A stretch of DNA of 41,578 nucleotides from an uncultured Coriobacteriia bacterium (GCA_903831865.1 CAIKZH010000001.1:1-41578); one strand, 5' to 3'; shown: positions 20,294 through 29,368, counted from the stretch's first letter. Numbers and translations are program-made. Notes: generated from the letters alone by a model not told the origin.

Positions 20294-21652
20294 ATGAGAA
20301 CCTACGAGGTCCGCACCTTCGGGTGTCAGATGAACAAGCACGATTCCGAGCGCATCGCCGGGATGCTGGAGTCGCACGGGCTGGCAGCCGCTCCTCCCCA
20401 CCAGTCGGCCGACGTCGTCGTGTTCAACACCTGCTGTGTCCGCGAGAACGCCGATGACCGCCTCTACGGGCAGGTGAGCTCGCTGGCGACACTCCACCGC
20501 GAGGGCCGCTGCGTGATCGCCGTGGGCGGTTGCATCGGGCAGCGCGACGGCGCCGATCTGCTTCGCACGCTGCCGCACATCGACGTCGTCTTCGGCACCC
20601 ACAATCTCGCCATGCTCCCGCAGCTCATCGACGCCGCATCGCACACACCTCGACCTTTGGTCGAGGTCGGCGGTCCCGCGGAGGGCGACTTCACCTCACA
20701 CCTGCCCTCCCGCCGCGAGCGCCGGTGGCACGCCTGGATCCCCATCGCGGTCGGCTGCGATAACCACTGCACGTACTGCATCGTGCCTCGGGTCAGAGGC
20801 CCTGAGCGTTCCAGACCCTTCGCGGATATCGTCGGCGAGGTCGAGAGGCTCGCCGCAGACGGCGTCGTCGAGGTGACTCTGCTGGGTCAGAACGTCAACT
20901 CCTACGGGCGCGACCTGTACGGCGAGCCCAGGTTCGCCCAGCTCCTGATCGACGTGGCTGCGACAGGCATGGAACGCATAAGGTTCACGACGAGCCATCC
21001 CAAAGACCTTTCACCCGTCACGATCGAAGCGATGGCCACAACACCACAGGTGTGCCGCCATCTGCATCTTCCTCTGCAGTCGGGCTCTGACCGGGTGCTG
21101 GCGGCCATGAACCGTCGGTACACGGGCGACTCCTATCTCGACCTCGTTCGGCGTCTCAAGGATGCGATGCCCGACCTGGCGCTCACCACCGACATCATCG
21201 TGGGCTTTCCAGGCGAGACGGATATCGACTTCGACCAGACGTTGAGGGTCGTGAGGGAAGCGCGGTTCGACCAGGCATTCACGTTCATCTACAGCCCGAG
21301 ACAGGGGACGCCCGCTGCCGAGATGTCCTCGCAGGTGCCGAAAGACGTGACCCAGCCTCGGTTCGATCGTCTGGTGGAACAGGTCCAGTCGCTGGCGCTG
21401 GAGAACAACCTCAAGCTCATCGGTTCGCGACAGCGCGTTCTCGTCGAGGGCCCGAGCAGGCGCGACTCGGCGATGATGGTGGGCCGCACGGGCGCCAACA
21501 AGGTCGTGCACGCCGCTTTGAAGGACGAGGCCACCGCCCGCGCGATGGCCGGCCGGTTCGTGGACGTGACGATCGACGATGCGCAGACCTGGTTCCTCAT
21601 GGGTACGCTCAATCCGGAGCCGGACCCGCCGGTCCCGACGCGCTCGTCCTAG
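20294..21652 (+). CDS. miaB: tRNA-2-methylthio-N6-dimethylallyladenosine synthase
   Basis: RTFGCQMNKHDSERIAGML, NTCCVRENAD, CDNHCTYCIVPRVRGPERSRP; start moved to ATG 20294. Confidence 0.96.
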   Translation: MRTYEVRTFGCQMNKHDSERIAGMLESHGLAAAPPHQSADVVVFNTCCVRENADDRLYGQVSSLATLHREGRCVIAVGGCIGQRDGADLLRTLPHIDVVFGTHNLAMLPQLIDAASHTPRPLVEVGGPAEGDFTSHLPSRRERRWHAWIPIAVGCDNHCTYCIVPRVRGPERSRPFADIVGEVERLAADGVVEVTLLGQNVNSYGRDLYGEPRFAQLLIDVAATGMERIRFTTSHPKDLSPVTIEAMATTPQVCRHLHLPLQSGSDRVLAAMNRRYTGDSYLDLVRRLKDAMPDLALTTDIIVGFPGETDIDFDQTLRVVREARFDQAFTFIYSPRQGTPAAEMSSQVPKDVTQPRFDRLVEQVQSLALENNLKLIGSRQRVLVEGPSRRDSAMMVGRTGANKVVHAALKDEATARAMAGRFVDVTIDDAQTWFLMGTLNPEPDPPVPTRSS

Positions 21653-21662
21653 AGGAGGTCCC

Positions 21663-23042
21663 ATGACCTTCGACGTTCTCGGCATCATCGCGCCGCACCC
21701 GCCGATACTGGTTCCGGAGGTGGGGCATGCCGACTCGGAGGTGGCCCGGGCCTCCGCGACGGCCCTCGGCCACGCGGCCCACCTGCTCGAGAGGTTCGCC
21801 CCCCAGACGGTGGTGATCATGTCTCCCCACACGGAGGCGTACTCCGACGCGTTCACGGTGACCACAGCAGCACGTGTCCGAGGCGACCTGGGTCGGTTCG
21901 GCGCCCCCCAAGTCGTGTACGACGTCCCAGGCGATGCCGAGCTGGCCGAGGCCATCATCGCCGAGGCGATGCATGCCGGCATCAGCGTGGCGCCGCACGA
22001 GGACATCGACCCCAAGGGTCCTCTGGATCACGGCGTCCTCGTGCCCATGCGATTCCTGGACCCGGGATGCCGCTTCCCGCTGGTGGACCTCTCCTTCACC
22101 TATCTCTCGCCGGGGGTCCACGCCGCGTTCGGGGCTGCGGTGAGGCGAGCCGCGGAGCGCATCGGGAGACGCATCGCCTTCGTGGCGAGCGGCGACATGA
22201 GCCACCGCCTGAAGCCCGATGCGCCCGCAGGGTACTCGCCTCGCGCCGCCGACTTCGACGCCGAGGTCGTCAGGCTCATAGGCCGGGGCGACTTCGACGC
22301 CCTGGCCTCGATCGACCCGATCCTGCGCGAGGAGGCGGGGGAGTGCGGCTGGCGCTCGTTCCTCACTCTCGGCGGCTTCCTGAAGGGCGATCAGGTCGCC
22401 CCCAGGGTGCTGTCCTACGAGGGCCCGTGGGGAGTCGGCTACATGGTCGCCGTCTTCGCGCCCGAGCAGGAGTTGGCAGATCTGCCCGTCACGACTCCGA
22501 TGCGGGGGTCGAAGGGCGGGTCGAAGGGGGATGCCGAGTCCGAGCCGGTGGCTCTGGCTCGCGCCACCATCGCGGCGTATGTGACGGACCACATCCGGCC
22601 CTCCGGCGCGCGTCTGACCGACAGTGCGCTGCCGGAACGCGCCGGGGCGTTCGTGTCGCTCCACGAACACGGCCGCCTACGCGGGTGCATCGGCACGATC
22701 GGCCCCACGCGTTCTTCTCTCGCCGAGGAGATAGCCCACAACGCGGTGGCCGCGGCCACTGAGGACCCTCGCTTCCCGCCTCTGAGCGCCGAAGAGCTGG
22801 ACGGACTCGAGATCAAGGTCGATGTGCTCCACGCGCCGGAGCACGCGAGCTCCCTGAGTGATCTCGACCCGAAGACGTACGGCGTGATCACCACGTGCGG
22901 GTCCCGGCGGGGCCTCCTTCTTCCGGACCTGGAGGGCGTGGACACGTGCGAGGACCAGGTGGCCATCGCGATGCAGAAGGGCGGCATCGCCGCGGGAGAG
23001 CCCATACATCTCGAACGGTTCAAAGTGGACCGGTATGTCTGA
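21663..23042 (+). CDS. MEMO1-AMMECR1 fusion (AmmeMemoRadiSam system proteins B + A)
   Basis: N-term IIAPHPPILVPEVGHAD...VIMSPHTEAYSD (MEMO); C-term GAFVSLHEHGRLRGCIGTIGPTRSSLAEEIAHNAVAAATEDPRFPPL (AMMECR1). Confidence 0.9.
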   Translation: MTFDVLGIIAPHPPILVPEVGHADSEVARASATALGHAAHLLERFAPQTVVIMSPHTEAYSDAFTVTTAARVRGDLGRFGAPQVVYDVPGDAELAEAIIAEAMHAGISVAPHEDIDPKGPLDHGVLVPMRFLDPGCRFPLVDLSFTYLSPGVHAAFGAAVRRAAERIGRRIAFVASGDMSHRLKPDAPAGYSPRAADFDAEVVRLIGRGDFDALASIDPILREEAGECGWRSFLTLGGFLKGDQVAPRVLSYEGPWGVGYMVAVFAPEQELADLPVTTPMRGSKGGSKGDAESEPVALARATIAAYVTDHIRPSGARLTDSALPERAGAFVSLHEHGRLRGCIGTIGPTRSSLAEEIAHNAVAAATEDPRFPPLSAEELDGLEIKVDVLHAPEHASSLSDLDPKTYGVITTCGSRRGLLLPDLEGVDTCEDQVAIAMQKGGIAAGEPIHLERFKVDRYV

Positions 23043-24009
23043 ACGGTCGGGGGGTGCGTGCACCCGCGGCCATGTCCTTGCGGTCGTCGGCCCCACGTGT
23101 GTGGGCAAGACCGCGCTGGCCGAGGAGCTCGCCCTGCGGCACGGAGGCGAGCTCGTGTCTGCGGACTCCATGCAGGTGTACCGCGGCATGGACATCGGCA
23201 CCGCGAAGGCGCCCCGCGCCGGGTCGCGAGTGACACAGTGGTGCGTGGACCTCGTGGACCCTGGCACGGCGTATTCCGCCGCGATGTACCAGGTGGATGC
23301 GCGCGAGGCCATCGACGCCATCTTGAGCCGAGGCGGACTGCCCGTCGTGGTGGGCGGCAGCGGTCTCTACATCCGTGCCGCGCTCGACGACATGCGGTTC
23401 CCGCCAGGTGACGCCGGGTCCGCCACCCGCGCGCACTACGAGACCGTTCTGGGGTCCTCGGGAAGCACTGCGCTCCATGCTCTGCTCGCGGCCCGCGACG
23501 CGCCTTCCTCAGTCCTCATCCACCCGGCCAATGCGCGCAGGGTCGTCCGCGCGCTGGAGATGCTCGACGCGGGCGGCCCGACCTACTCGGAGCAGCACGC
23601 GGCCTTCCACAAGCGCACCCCGATCTACGAAGCCGTCCACATCGGCCTGTCGATGGACCGCGCGACCCTGTACGCGCGGATCGGCGCCCGGGTGGACCGC
23701 ATGCTGAGCGACGGCCTGCTCGACGAGGTGCGCGGCCTCCTGGACGCCGGCTTCCGACAGGCTCTCACGGCCCCGCAGGCGATCGGCTACAAGGAGCTAG
23801 TGCCTGTCGTGGAGGATGACGCTGACGCACTCCAGGCTGCGGAGGCCATCAAGCGAGCCACCCGCCGCTATGCGAAGCGTCAGCTCACCTGGTTCCGCGC
23901 GGATCCGCGAGTCCGGTGGCTCGATGTCACGACCCTGTCGGCGTCCGCAGCCGTCGACGCCGCCGAGGCGCTGATAGAATCGGTGGGAGACGAGGGCCAC
24001 CGGTCCTGA
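23035..24009 (+). CDS. miaA: tRNA dimethylallyltransferase
   Basis: VVGPTCVGKTALAEELA, SADSMQVYRGMDIGTAKAP, YAKRQLTWFR. Confidence 0.95.
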   Translation: MSERSGGACTRGHVLAVVGPTCVGKTALAEELALRHGGELVSADSMQVYRGMDIGTAKAPRAGSRVTQWCVDLVDPGTAYSAAMYQVDAREAIDAILSRGGLPVVVGGSGLYIRAALDDMRFPPGDAGSATRAHYETVLGSSGSTALHALLAARDAPSSVLIHPANARRVVRALEMLDAGGPTYSEQHAAFHKRTPIYEAVHIGLSMDRATLYARIGARVDRMLSDGLLDEVRGLLDAGFRQALTAPQAIGYKELVPVVEDDADALQAAEAIKRATRRYAKRQLTWFRADPRVRWLDVTTLSASAAVDAAEALIESVGDEGHRS

Positions 24010-24050
24010 CACGACGAGATCCGCGTCACGCGCGGCAGGCGGGCACACAC

Positions 24051-24905
24051 ATGGACTTCCGCTTCACCAAGATGCATGGCTGCGGCAACGACTTCATCGT
24101 CGCCGACGACCGTGACGAGGATTGGGACTTCGACCCGCAGGCGATAGCACTGCTGTGCGATCGGCACTTCGGCATCGGCGCCGACGGTCTCATCCTCGTG
24201 CGACGGGCGGACGACGCGAGCGCTGACCACCGGATGGTCTACTACAACGCCGACGGCTCGAGCGCGGAGATCTGCGGAAACGGGATGAGGGTCTTCGCAA
24301 AGTTCATCGCGGACCGCGGGCTGATCGCCGGAGACTCGGTCACGGTGCAGACACCCTGTGGCGTGAAGGCGATCGAGGTCGAGCGCGACGGCGAGGGCGC
24401 TGTGCTGCTTGCGCGCGTCGACATGGGCGCTCCTGTGCTCGAGGCCGGGATGGTGCCCACGACGCTTGGCGGGTCGCCCGTGGTCGACGCCCTTCTCCAC
24501 ACCGAGGCGGGGGACGCCTACCTCACGTGCGTCTCGATGGGCAACCCGCATGCGGTCATGTGGGTGGACGACACCGATGTCGCCTCCGTCGCCTCGCTTG
24601 GCCCCCTGATCGAGCGGCATCATGCGTTCCCGCGAGGCACTAATGTCGAGTTCGCGCAGGTGGTGGCCCGCGACCATGTCAGGCTGCGCGTGTGGGAGCG
24701 CGGCGTAGGGGAGACGCTCGCATGCGGGAGCGGTGCATGCGCCACTGTAGTGGCCGGCGCCCTTGCGGGACGCCTGGACCGCGCGGCGACGGTGGAACTG
24801 CTCGGCGGCGAACTGTTCGTCGAGTGGACCGAGGCCGGTCCTGTGATGATGACGGGGCCGGCGGAGCAGGTGTTCGAGGGCTCCTGGCCGATACCCGACG
24901 AGTAG
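24051..24905 (+). CDS. dapF: Diaminopimelate epimerase
   Basis: FTKMHGCGNDFIV, EICGNGMRVFAKF, ETLACGSGACATVVAG. Confidence 0.96.
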   Translation: MDFRFTKMHGCGNDFIVADDRDEDWDFDPQAIALLCDRHFGIGADGLILVRRADDASADHRMVYYNADGSSAEICGNGMRVFAKFIADRGLIAGDSVTVQTPCGVKAIEVERDGEGAVLLARVDMGAPVLEAGMVPTTLGGSPVVDALLHTEAGDAYLTCVSMGNPHAVMWVDDTDVASVASLGPLIERHHAFPRGTNVEFAQVVARDHVRLRVWERGVGETLACGSGACATVVAGALAGRLDRAATVELLGGELFVEWTEAGPVMMTGPAEQVFEGSWPIPDE

Positions 24906-24974
24906 GCGACGCCGTCGGGTGCAGCGCGGACGATGCGCTAGTATGGCCGCACCCCTGGTCGGCAAGGCAACGAT

Positions 24975-26153
24975 ATGGCAGGAAGGACGTGCGTCTTGAG
25001 GACCGCGAACCGCATCGCGAATCTGCCCCCGTACCTGTTCGCTGAGATCGACCGCAAGGTCGCGGTCAAGAAGGCGCAGGGGATCGACGTCATCTCGCTG
25101 GGCATCGGTGACCCCGACACGCCCACTCCCAGCAGGATCGTCGATCGCATGGCGCAGGCCATCCGCGTCCCCGCGAACCATCGCTACCCGAGCTACGCGG
25201 GTTCCGCGGCCTATCGTGCGGCAGCGTCGGCCTGGATGCAGGCACGCTTCGGCGTCGCGGTGGACCCGGACACCGAGACGCTCGCGCTCATCGGAAGCAA
25301 GGAGGGAATCGCCCACCTCTTCCTGGCATTCGTCGACCCGGGTGACGTCACGCTGGTGCCCGGGTGCGGCTATCCCGTTTACCACACCGGCGGTATCCTC
25401 GCCGGTGGCGAGACCTACTTCATGCCGATGCGGGAGGACAGCGACTTCCTCGCGGACTTCGAGTCCACGCCTGCCGACGTGCTCGCCCGCGCGAAGATGA
25501 TGTTCCTCAGCTACCCGAACAACCCCACCTCCGCCGTGGCGAACGAGGAGTACTTCGACCGAGCTATCGAGTTCGCCAGGCAGCATGATCTTCTGCTCAT
25601 CCACGACAACGCCTACTCGGAGATCGGCTTCGACGGCTACCGTCCACCCAGCTTCCTCGAGAGGCCCGGGGCGAAGGACGTCGCGATAGAGCTCTTCAGC
25701 TGCTCGAAGGCGTACAACATGACGGGCTGGCGCGTCGCATTCGCCTGTGGCAACGCGGCCGCCATCAAGGCCCTCGGCACCGTGAAGAGCAACATAGACT
25801 CCGGCGTCTTCACCGCCGTCCAGGACGCGGCCATAGAGGCCTTCGCCGGCCCACAGTCGGAGATCGACGCCCTCTGCGCGCTCTACCAGCGCCGGCGAGA
25901 CCTCGTCATGAAGGCTCTGGACGGCATCGGGATCGAGGCGCGCACTCCGAAGGCGACCATCTACATCTGGGCCAAGGTGCCTTCCGGCCATACCTCCGTC
26001 TCGTTCGCGACGCATGTGCTGGAGAGCGCGAACGTCGTCGTTCCCGCCGGGTCCGCGTACGGTCCGGACGGAGAGGGGTTCGTGCGCATCTCGCTCACGA
26101 CGCCCGACGACCGCCTGGAAGAGGCGGTGGCCCGCATCTCAGCATGCCTGTGA
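24975..26153 (+). CDS. dapL: LL-diaminopimelate aminotransferase
   Basis: RIANLPPYLFAEIDRKVA, ISLGIGDPDTPTP, YPNNPTSAVA, HDNAYSEIGFDGYRPPSFLE, SCSKAYNMTGWR. Confidence 0.92.
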   Translation: MAGRTCVLRTANRIANLPPYLFAEIDRKVAVKKAQGIDVISLGIGDPDTPTPSRIVDRMAQAIRVPANHRYPSYAGSAAYRAAASAWMQARFGVAVDPDTETLALIGSKEGIAHLFLAFVDPGDVTLVPGCGYPVYHTGGILAGGETYFMPMREDSDFLADFESTPADVLARAKMMFLSYPNNPTSAVANEEYFDRAIEFARQHDLLLIHDNAYSEIGFDGYRPPSFLERPGAKDVAIELFSCSKAYNMTGWRVAFACGNAAAIKALGTVKSNIDSGVFTAVQDAAIEAFAGPQSEIDALCALYQRRRDLVMKALDGIGIEARTPKATIYIWAKVPSGHTSVSFATHVLESANVVVPAGSAYGPDGEGFVRISLTTPDDRLEEAVARISACL

Positions 26154-27487
26154 CGCGGTCCGTGTCCACCAAGCGCGACTGCTCCGGCGCCGCAGGTGAT
26201 ACCGCGAGCGAGCAGGAACGCGCCGTCCTTGTGGGCGTCGATCGCGGGCGGCCGGAGGCGACGGTCGAGTCACTCGCGGAACTCGCCCGCCTTGCCACCA
26301 CCGCCGGAGCCGTCGTCGTCGCCACGCTGACCCAGCGCCTCCACACCGTGGACCCGAGGACCTTCATCGGCAAGGGCAAGCTGGAGGAGGTCGCGGCGGT
26401 CGTCCGCGACGCGCGTGCGTCGGTCGTCGTCTTCGACGACGAGCTCACGCCTTCGCAGCAGGCGAACATCGAGGACGCAGTGCCGGACGTCCGCGTCCTC
26501 GACCGCACCGCCCTCATCCTCGAGATCTTCGCGCTGCATGCGGTGAGCCGTGAAGGCAAGCTGCAGGTCGATCTTGCGCAGCTGGAGTACGTCCTGCCGC
26601 GATTGCGGGGGATGTGGGGGCACCTTGTCGCGGAGCGCCTGGGCGGTGGCAGGGGAGCCCGATTCGGCGCCGGCGAGTCCCAGCTCGAATCCGACAGGCG
26701 CATCACCCGCAAGCGGATCGCGGAGCTCCGCCGGGACCTCAAGCGCGTGAGTTCCGAGCGGGAGCTGCAGCGCAAGCAGCGTGCCCGGAGCGGCATCTTC
26801 CGCGTCGCGCTCGTCGGCTATACGAACGCAGGCAAGTCGACCACGCTCAATGCGCTCACGGACGCCGGAGTGCACGTCGCGGACCAGCTCTTCGCCACGC
26901 TCGATGCCACCACGCGGACGATGGACCTGGCGGAGGGGCGCAAGGTGACCATCACAGACACTGTCGGGTTCATCCACAAGCTCCCGCACGGGCTCATCGA
27001 GGCGTTCAAGTCCACGCTCGACGAGGTGCGCGAGGCCGACCTTCTGCTGCACGTCGTGGACTCCGCTCATCCCCAGGCGCGGGAGCAGATCGCCGCTGTC
27101 ACTGAGGTGCTGGGGGAGATCGGCGCGGCGAGCCGGCCCACTCTCCTCGTCCTCAATAAGGTCGACGGGCTCGACGAGGCCGAGCGCGCCTCATGGCGCG
27201 GCAGGTATCCCCATGCGGTGCTCTACTCCGCAGCCACCGGCGAAGGCCTGGAGGCGTTGCGGGACGCGGTCTCCGCTGAGGCCGCCCGTCGGTCGCTCAC
27301 GCTGACGCTCCTCGTGCCCTACGATCGAGGGGACATCGTCGCTCTCGCCCACGAACAGGCGCTGGTCGCGATGGAAGAGCACACGGGGGAGGGGACGAGG
27401 ATGGTCGTCCGCGCCGCACCTCATGTCGCCGCCCGGTTGGAGCCGTTCGCGACACATCATGGGGGCGGACCGGACCCTACGGAGTGA
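26144..27487 (+). CDS. hflX: GTPase HflX
   Basis: FIGKGKLEEVAAVV, RMWGHL-type region (LRGMWGHL), GGRGARFGAGESQLESDRR, VGYTNAGKSTTLNALT. Confidence 0.95.
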   Translation: MPVTRSVSTKRDCSGAAGDTASEQERAVLVGVDRGRPEATVESLAELARLATTAGAVVVATLTQRLHTVDPRTFIGKGKLEEVAAVVRDARASVVVFDDELTPSQQANIEDAVPDVRVLDRTALILEIFALHAVSREGKLQVDLAQLEYVLPRLRGMWGHLVAERLGGGRGARFGAGESQLESDRRITRKRIAELRRDLKRVSSERELQRKQRARSGIFRVALVGYTNAGKSTTLNALTDAGVHVADQLFATLDATTRTMDLAEGRKVTITDTVGFIHKLPHGLIEAFKSTLDEVREADLLLHVVDSAHPQAREQIAAVTEVLGEIGAASRPTLLVLNKVDGLDEAERASWRGRYPHAVLYSAATGEGLEALRDAVSAEAARRSLTLTLLVPYDRGDIVALAHEQALVAMEEHTGEGTRMVVRAAPHVAARLEPFATHHGGGPDPTE

Positions 27488-27493
27488 TCCGGG

Positions 27494-28117
27494 CTACATG
27501 CGGCGAAAGACCGCGGTGACCTTCCCGACCACCGCGACGTCACGCGTGTAGATGGGCTCCATGGAAGCGTTCTCCGGCTGCAGACGGACGCGATCCGGCT
27601 CCCTGAAGAACCTCTTCACCGTCGCCTCCTCACCCAGCAGCGCCACGACGATCTCGCCGTTCACGGCGTCCGGCTGCTCGCGCACGACCACGAAGTCGCC
27701 GTCCAGTATGCCGGCGTCGACCATCGAATCGCCCTTCACGCGAAGGACGAAGGTCGCGTCGTCGCGAACCACCTCCGTGGGCAGGCTCAGCACCGACTCG
27801 ATGTTCTCGGCGGCCAGGATGGGAGACCCCGCCGCCACGGCGCCCACCACGGGGAGGTCGACCAGGTCGCCTCGAGGCGCGGAAGCGCCCGCATCGCGCT
27901 CGAGGACCTCCAGCGCGCGAGGCTTCGTCGGATCCCGCCGGATGAGGCCCTTGTGCTCGAGCGCGGCAAGATGCGCGTGCACCGTCGATGAGGAGGACAA
28001 GCCCACCGCCTGGCCGATGTCACGGACCGTCGGGGGGAACCCCTTCAGACGCACCTCCGCCTTGATGTAGTCGAGCACCTGTCTCTGACGATCGGTGAGG
28101 TCGCGCTCGCGTGCCAT
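27494..28117 (-). CDS. lexA: SOS repressor LexA
   Basis: MARERDLTDRQRQVLDYIKAEVRLKGFPPTVRDIGQAVGLSSSSTVHAHL; Ala-Gly cleavage site (VAAG), GDSM catalytic Ser, TVKRF catalytic Lys; start 28117. Confidence 0.97.
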   Translation of the reverse strand: MARERDLTDRQRQVLDYIKAEVRLKGFPPTVRDIGQAVGLSSSSTVHAHLAALEHKGLIRRDPTKPRALEVLERDAGASAPRGDLVDLPVVGAVAAGSPILAAENIESVLSLPTEVVRDDATFVLRVKGDSMVDAGILDGDFVVVREQPDAVNGEIVVALLGEEATVKRFFREPDRVRLQPENASMEPIYTRDVAVVGKVTAVFRRM

Positions 28118-28140
28118 GTCCGCGCCCCTTCGGCCGAGTC

Positions 28141-28152
28141 GAACGTGCGTTC
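28141..28152. promoter_or_regulatory. LexA box (GAACGTGCGTTC)
   Basis: Matches GAACNNNNGTTC; downstream of predicted lexA -10 on - strand. Confidence 0.85.
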
Positions 28153-28164
28153 CTTCTTCGAAGA

Positions 28165-28193
28165 AGTGTATCGGTATCGCTGGCTGGTGGCAA
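28165..28193 (-). promoter_or_regulatory. lexA promoter
   Basis: Minus strand TTGCCA (28193-28188) - 17 nt - TACACT (28170-28165); imperfect SOS box AAACACACGTTC at 28192-28203 overlaps the -35. Confidence 0.7.
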
Positions 28194-28212
28194 ACACACG
28201 TTCGACTGCCGC

Positions 28213-28258
28213 TTGCAAGCGAACAGACGTTCGCTATACTCAGTACGAACATGCGTTC
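28213..28258 (+). promoter_or_regulatory. yneA/chiZ-like gene promoter with two LexA boxes
   Basis: TTGCAA (28213-28218) - 16 nt - TATACT (28235-28240); GAACAGACGTTC 28221-28232 in spacer, GAACATGCGTTC 28247-28258 at TSS. Confidence 0.85.
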
Positions 28259-28326
28259 GCACCGGAGTGATGTCAGACCCGTATCGGACCATGGGATCGA
28301 CGAGCCGATCGGAGAGGGGACCGAAG

Positions 28327-28737
28327 ATGACCACTCGCACGGCAGCGCGCTCGCGGACTGTCACCGCGGCAGCGCGGCACGAGGTCCCGGGACGACTCGG
28401 TCGCCGTCGCGCGAGGATCGTGGGCCCTGTGGCATGGGCGGCCGCTCTGGCGCTGTGCCTGGCCGCTGCAGGCGCGCTGCCCACGCTCGCGACCGGCAGC
28501 ATGGCGCAGACGGCCAGCACCGTGACCGTACAGGTCCGACCGTCCGACTCGCTGTGGTCGATAGCCACCGCACACGCTGAAGGGGGCGCGACGACCGCCG
28601 CCATGGTGGAGCGCATCTCCCGGCTCAACTCGCTGCGGGGCCCGCGACTCCTTCCGGGCCAGCGCTTGATCGTGCCCGTGCCGTACGGTGCGCGGACGAC
28701 CGTCTCGCGACCGACTGCCGAGGACGCCACGCGCTGA
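28327..28737 (+). CDS. Small membrane/LysM-domain protein, predicted SOS cell-division inhibitor (YneA/ChiZ-like)
   Basis: TM segment followed by LysM (VQVRPSDSLWSIATAHAEGGATTAAMVERISRLNSLRGPRLLPGQRLIVP); divergent from lexA, SOS boxes; GGAGAGGGG RBS before ATG 28327. Confidence 0.8.
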   Translation: MTTRTAARSRTVTAAARHEVPGRLGRRRARIVGPVAWAAALALCLAAAGALPTLATGSMAQTASTVTVQVRPSDSLWSIATAHAEGGATTAAMVERISRLNSLRGPRLLPGQRLIVPVPYGARTTVSRPTAEDATR

Positions 28738-28762
28738 CACGCGTGCCCCGCTCGGTCCTCAT

Positions 28763-28794
28763 GACCGGCCCCGGAACCGCCTCCGGGGCCGGTC
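28763..28794 (+). terminator. Hairpin terminator after yneA-like gene
   Basis: GACCGGCCCCGG-AACCGCCT-CCGGGGCCGGTC, 12-bp perfect stem. Confidence 0.75.
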
Positions 28795-28870
28795 GACCCG
28801 CGTCTGCGACTCCCGGCTGACAGGCCAATCCCGCCGCCCGGCGCCATTCCTTCGGGCGTGCGTTGTTGCC

Positions 28871-28910
28871 CCACATCTTGTGTGCTAGCGTACTGCTGGA
28901 CTAGATGTAG
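28871..28910. promoter_or_regulatory. Pair of NrdR-box-like sites
   Basis: CCACATCTTG(TGT) 28871-28880 and CTAGATGTAG 28901-28910, resembling the core of acaCwAtATaTwGtgt, exactly 30 bp apart. Confidence 0.6.
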
Positions 28911-28921
28911 GGGTGAAGCTG

Positions 28922-29368
28922 ATGAAGTGTCCGTTCTGCGGTCATGGGGAGACCAAGGTCGTCGATTCCCGTGTCTCGGAGTCTCAGGACGCGATCCGCC
29001 GTCGCCGCGAATGCCTTCAATGTGAGCAGCGTTTCACCACCTACGAGCGAGTCGAAGAGATGCCGCTGATGGTCATCAAGAAGGACGGGCGCAGGGAGCC
29101 GTTCGATCGCGGCAAGCTGCTTCGGGGGCTCATCGCGGCGACCGTGAAGCGCGACGTCTCGCCGGACCAGCTGCAGACGCTCATCGATGAGGTCGAGGCG
29201 GAGCTTCATAACACGTTCCGCTACGAGATCGCCTCCAAGCAGCTGGGTGACCTCGTACTGGACCGGCTCAAGCGGCTCGACAAGGTCGCGTACGTGCGCT
29301 TCGCGTCCGTGTACAAGGAGTTCCAGGACCTGGACGGGTTCACGAAGGAACTGAAGGGCCTGAAGTGA
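28922..29368 (+). CDS. nrdR: Transcriptional repressor NrdR
   Basis: [43 protein letters not shown] zinc ribbon plus ATP-cone. Confidence 0.97.
   Translation: MKCPFCGHGETKVVDSRVSESQDAIRRRRECLQCEQRFTTYERVEEMPLMVIKKDGRREPFDRGKLLRGLIAATVKRDVSPDQLQTLIDEVEAELHNTFRYEIASKQLGDLVLDRLKRLDKVAYVRFASVYKEFQDLDGFTKELKGLK

Noticed and set aside
23880-26015. 711-aa antisense ORF opposite dapF/dapL
   Set aside because: Spans two well-supported sense genes; no domain signature; GC-driven spurious ORF.
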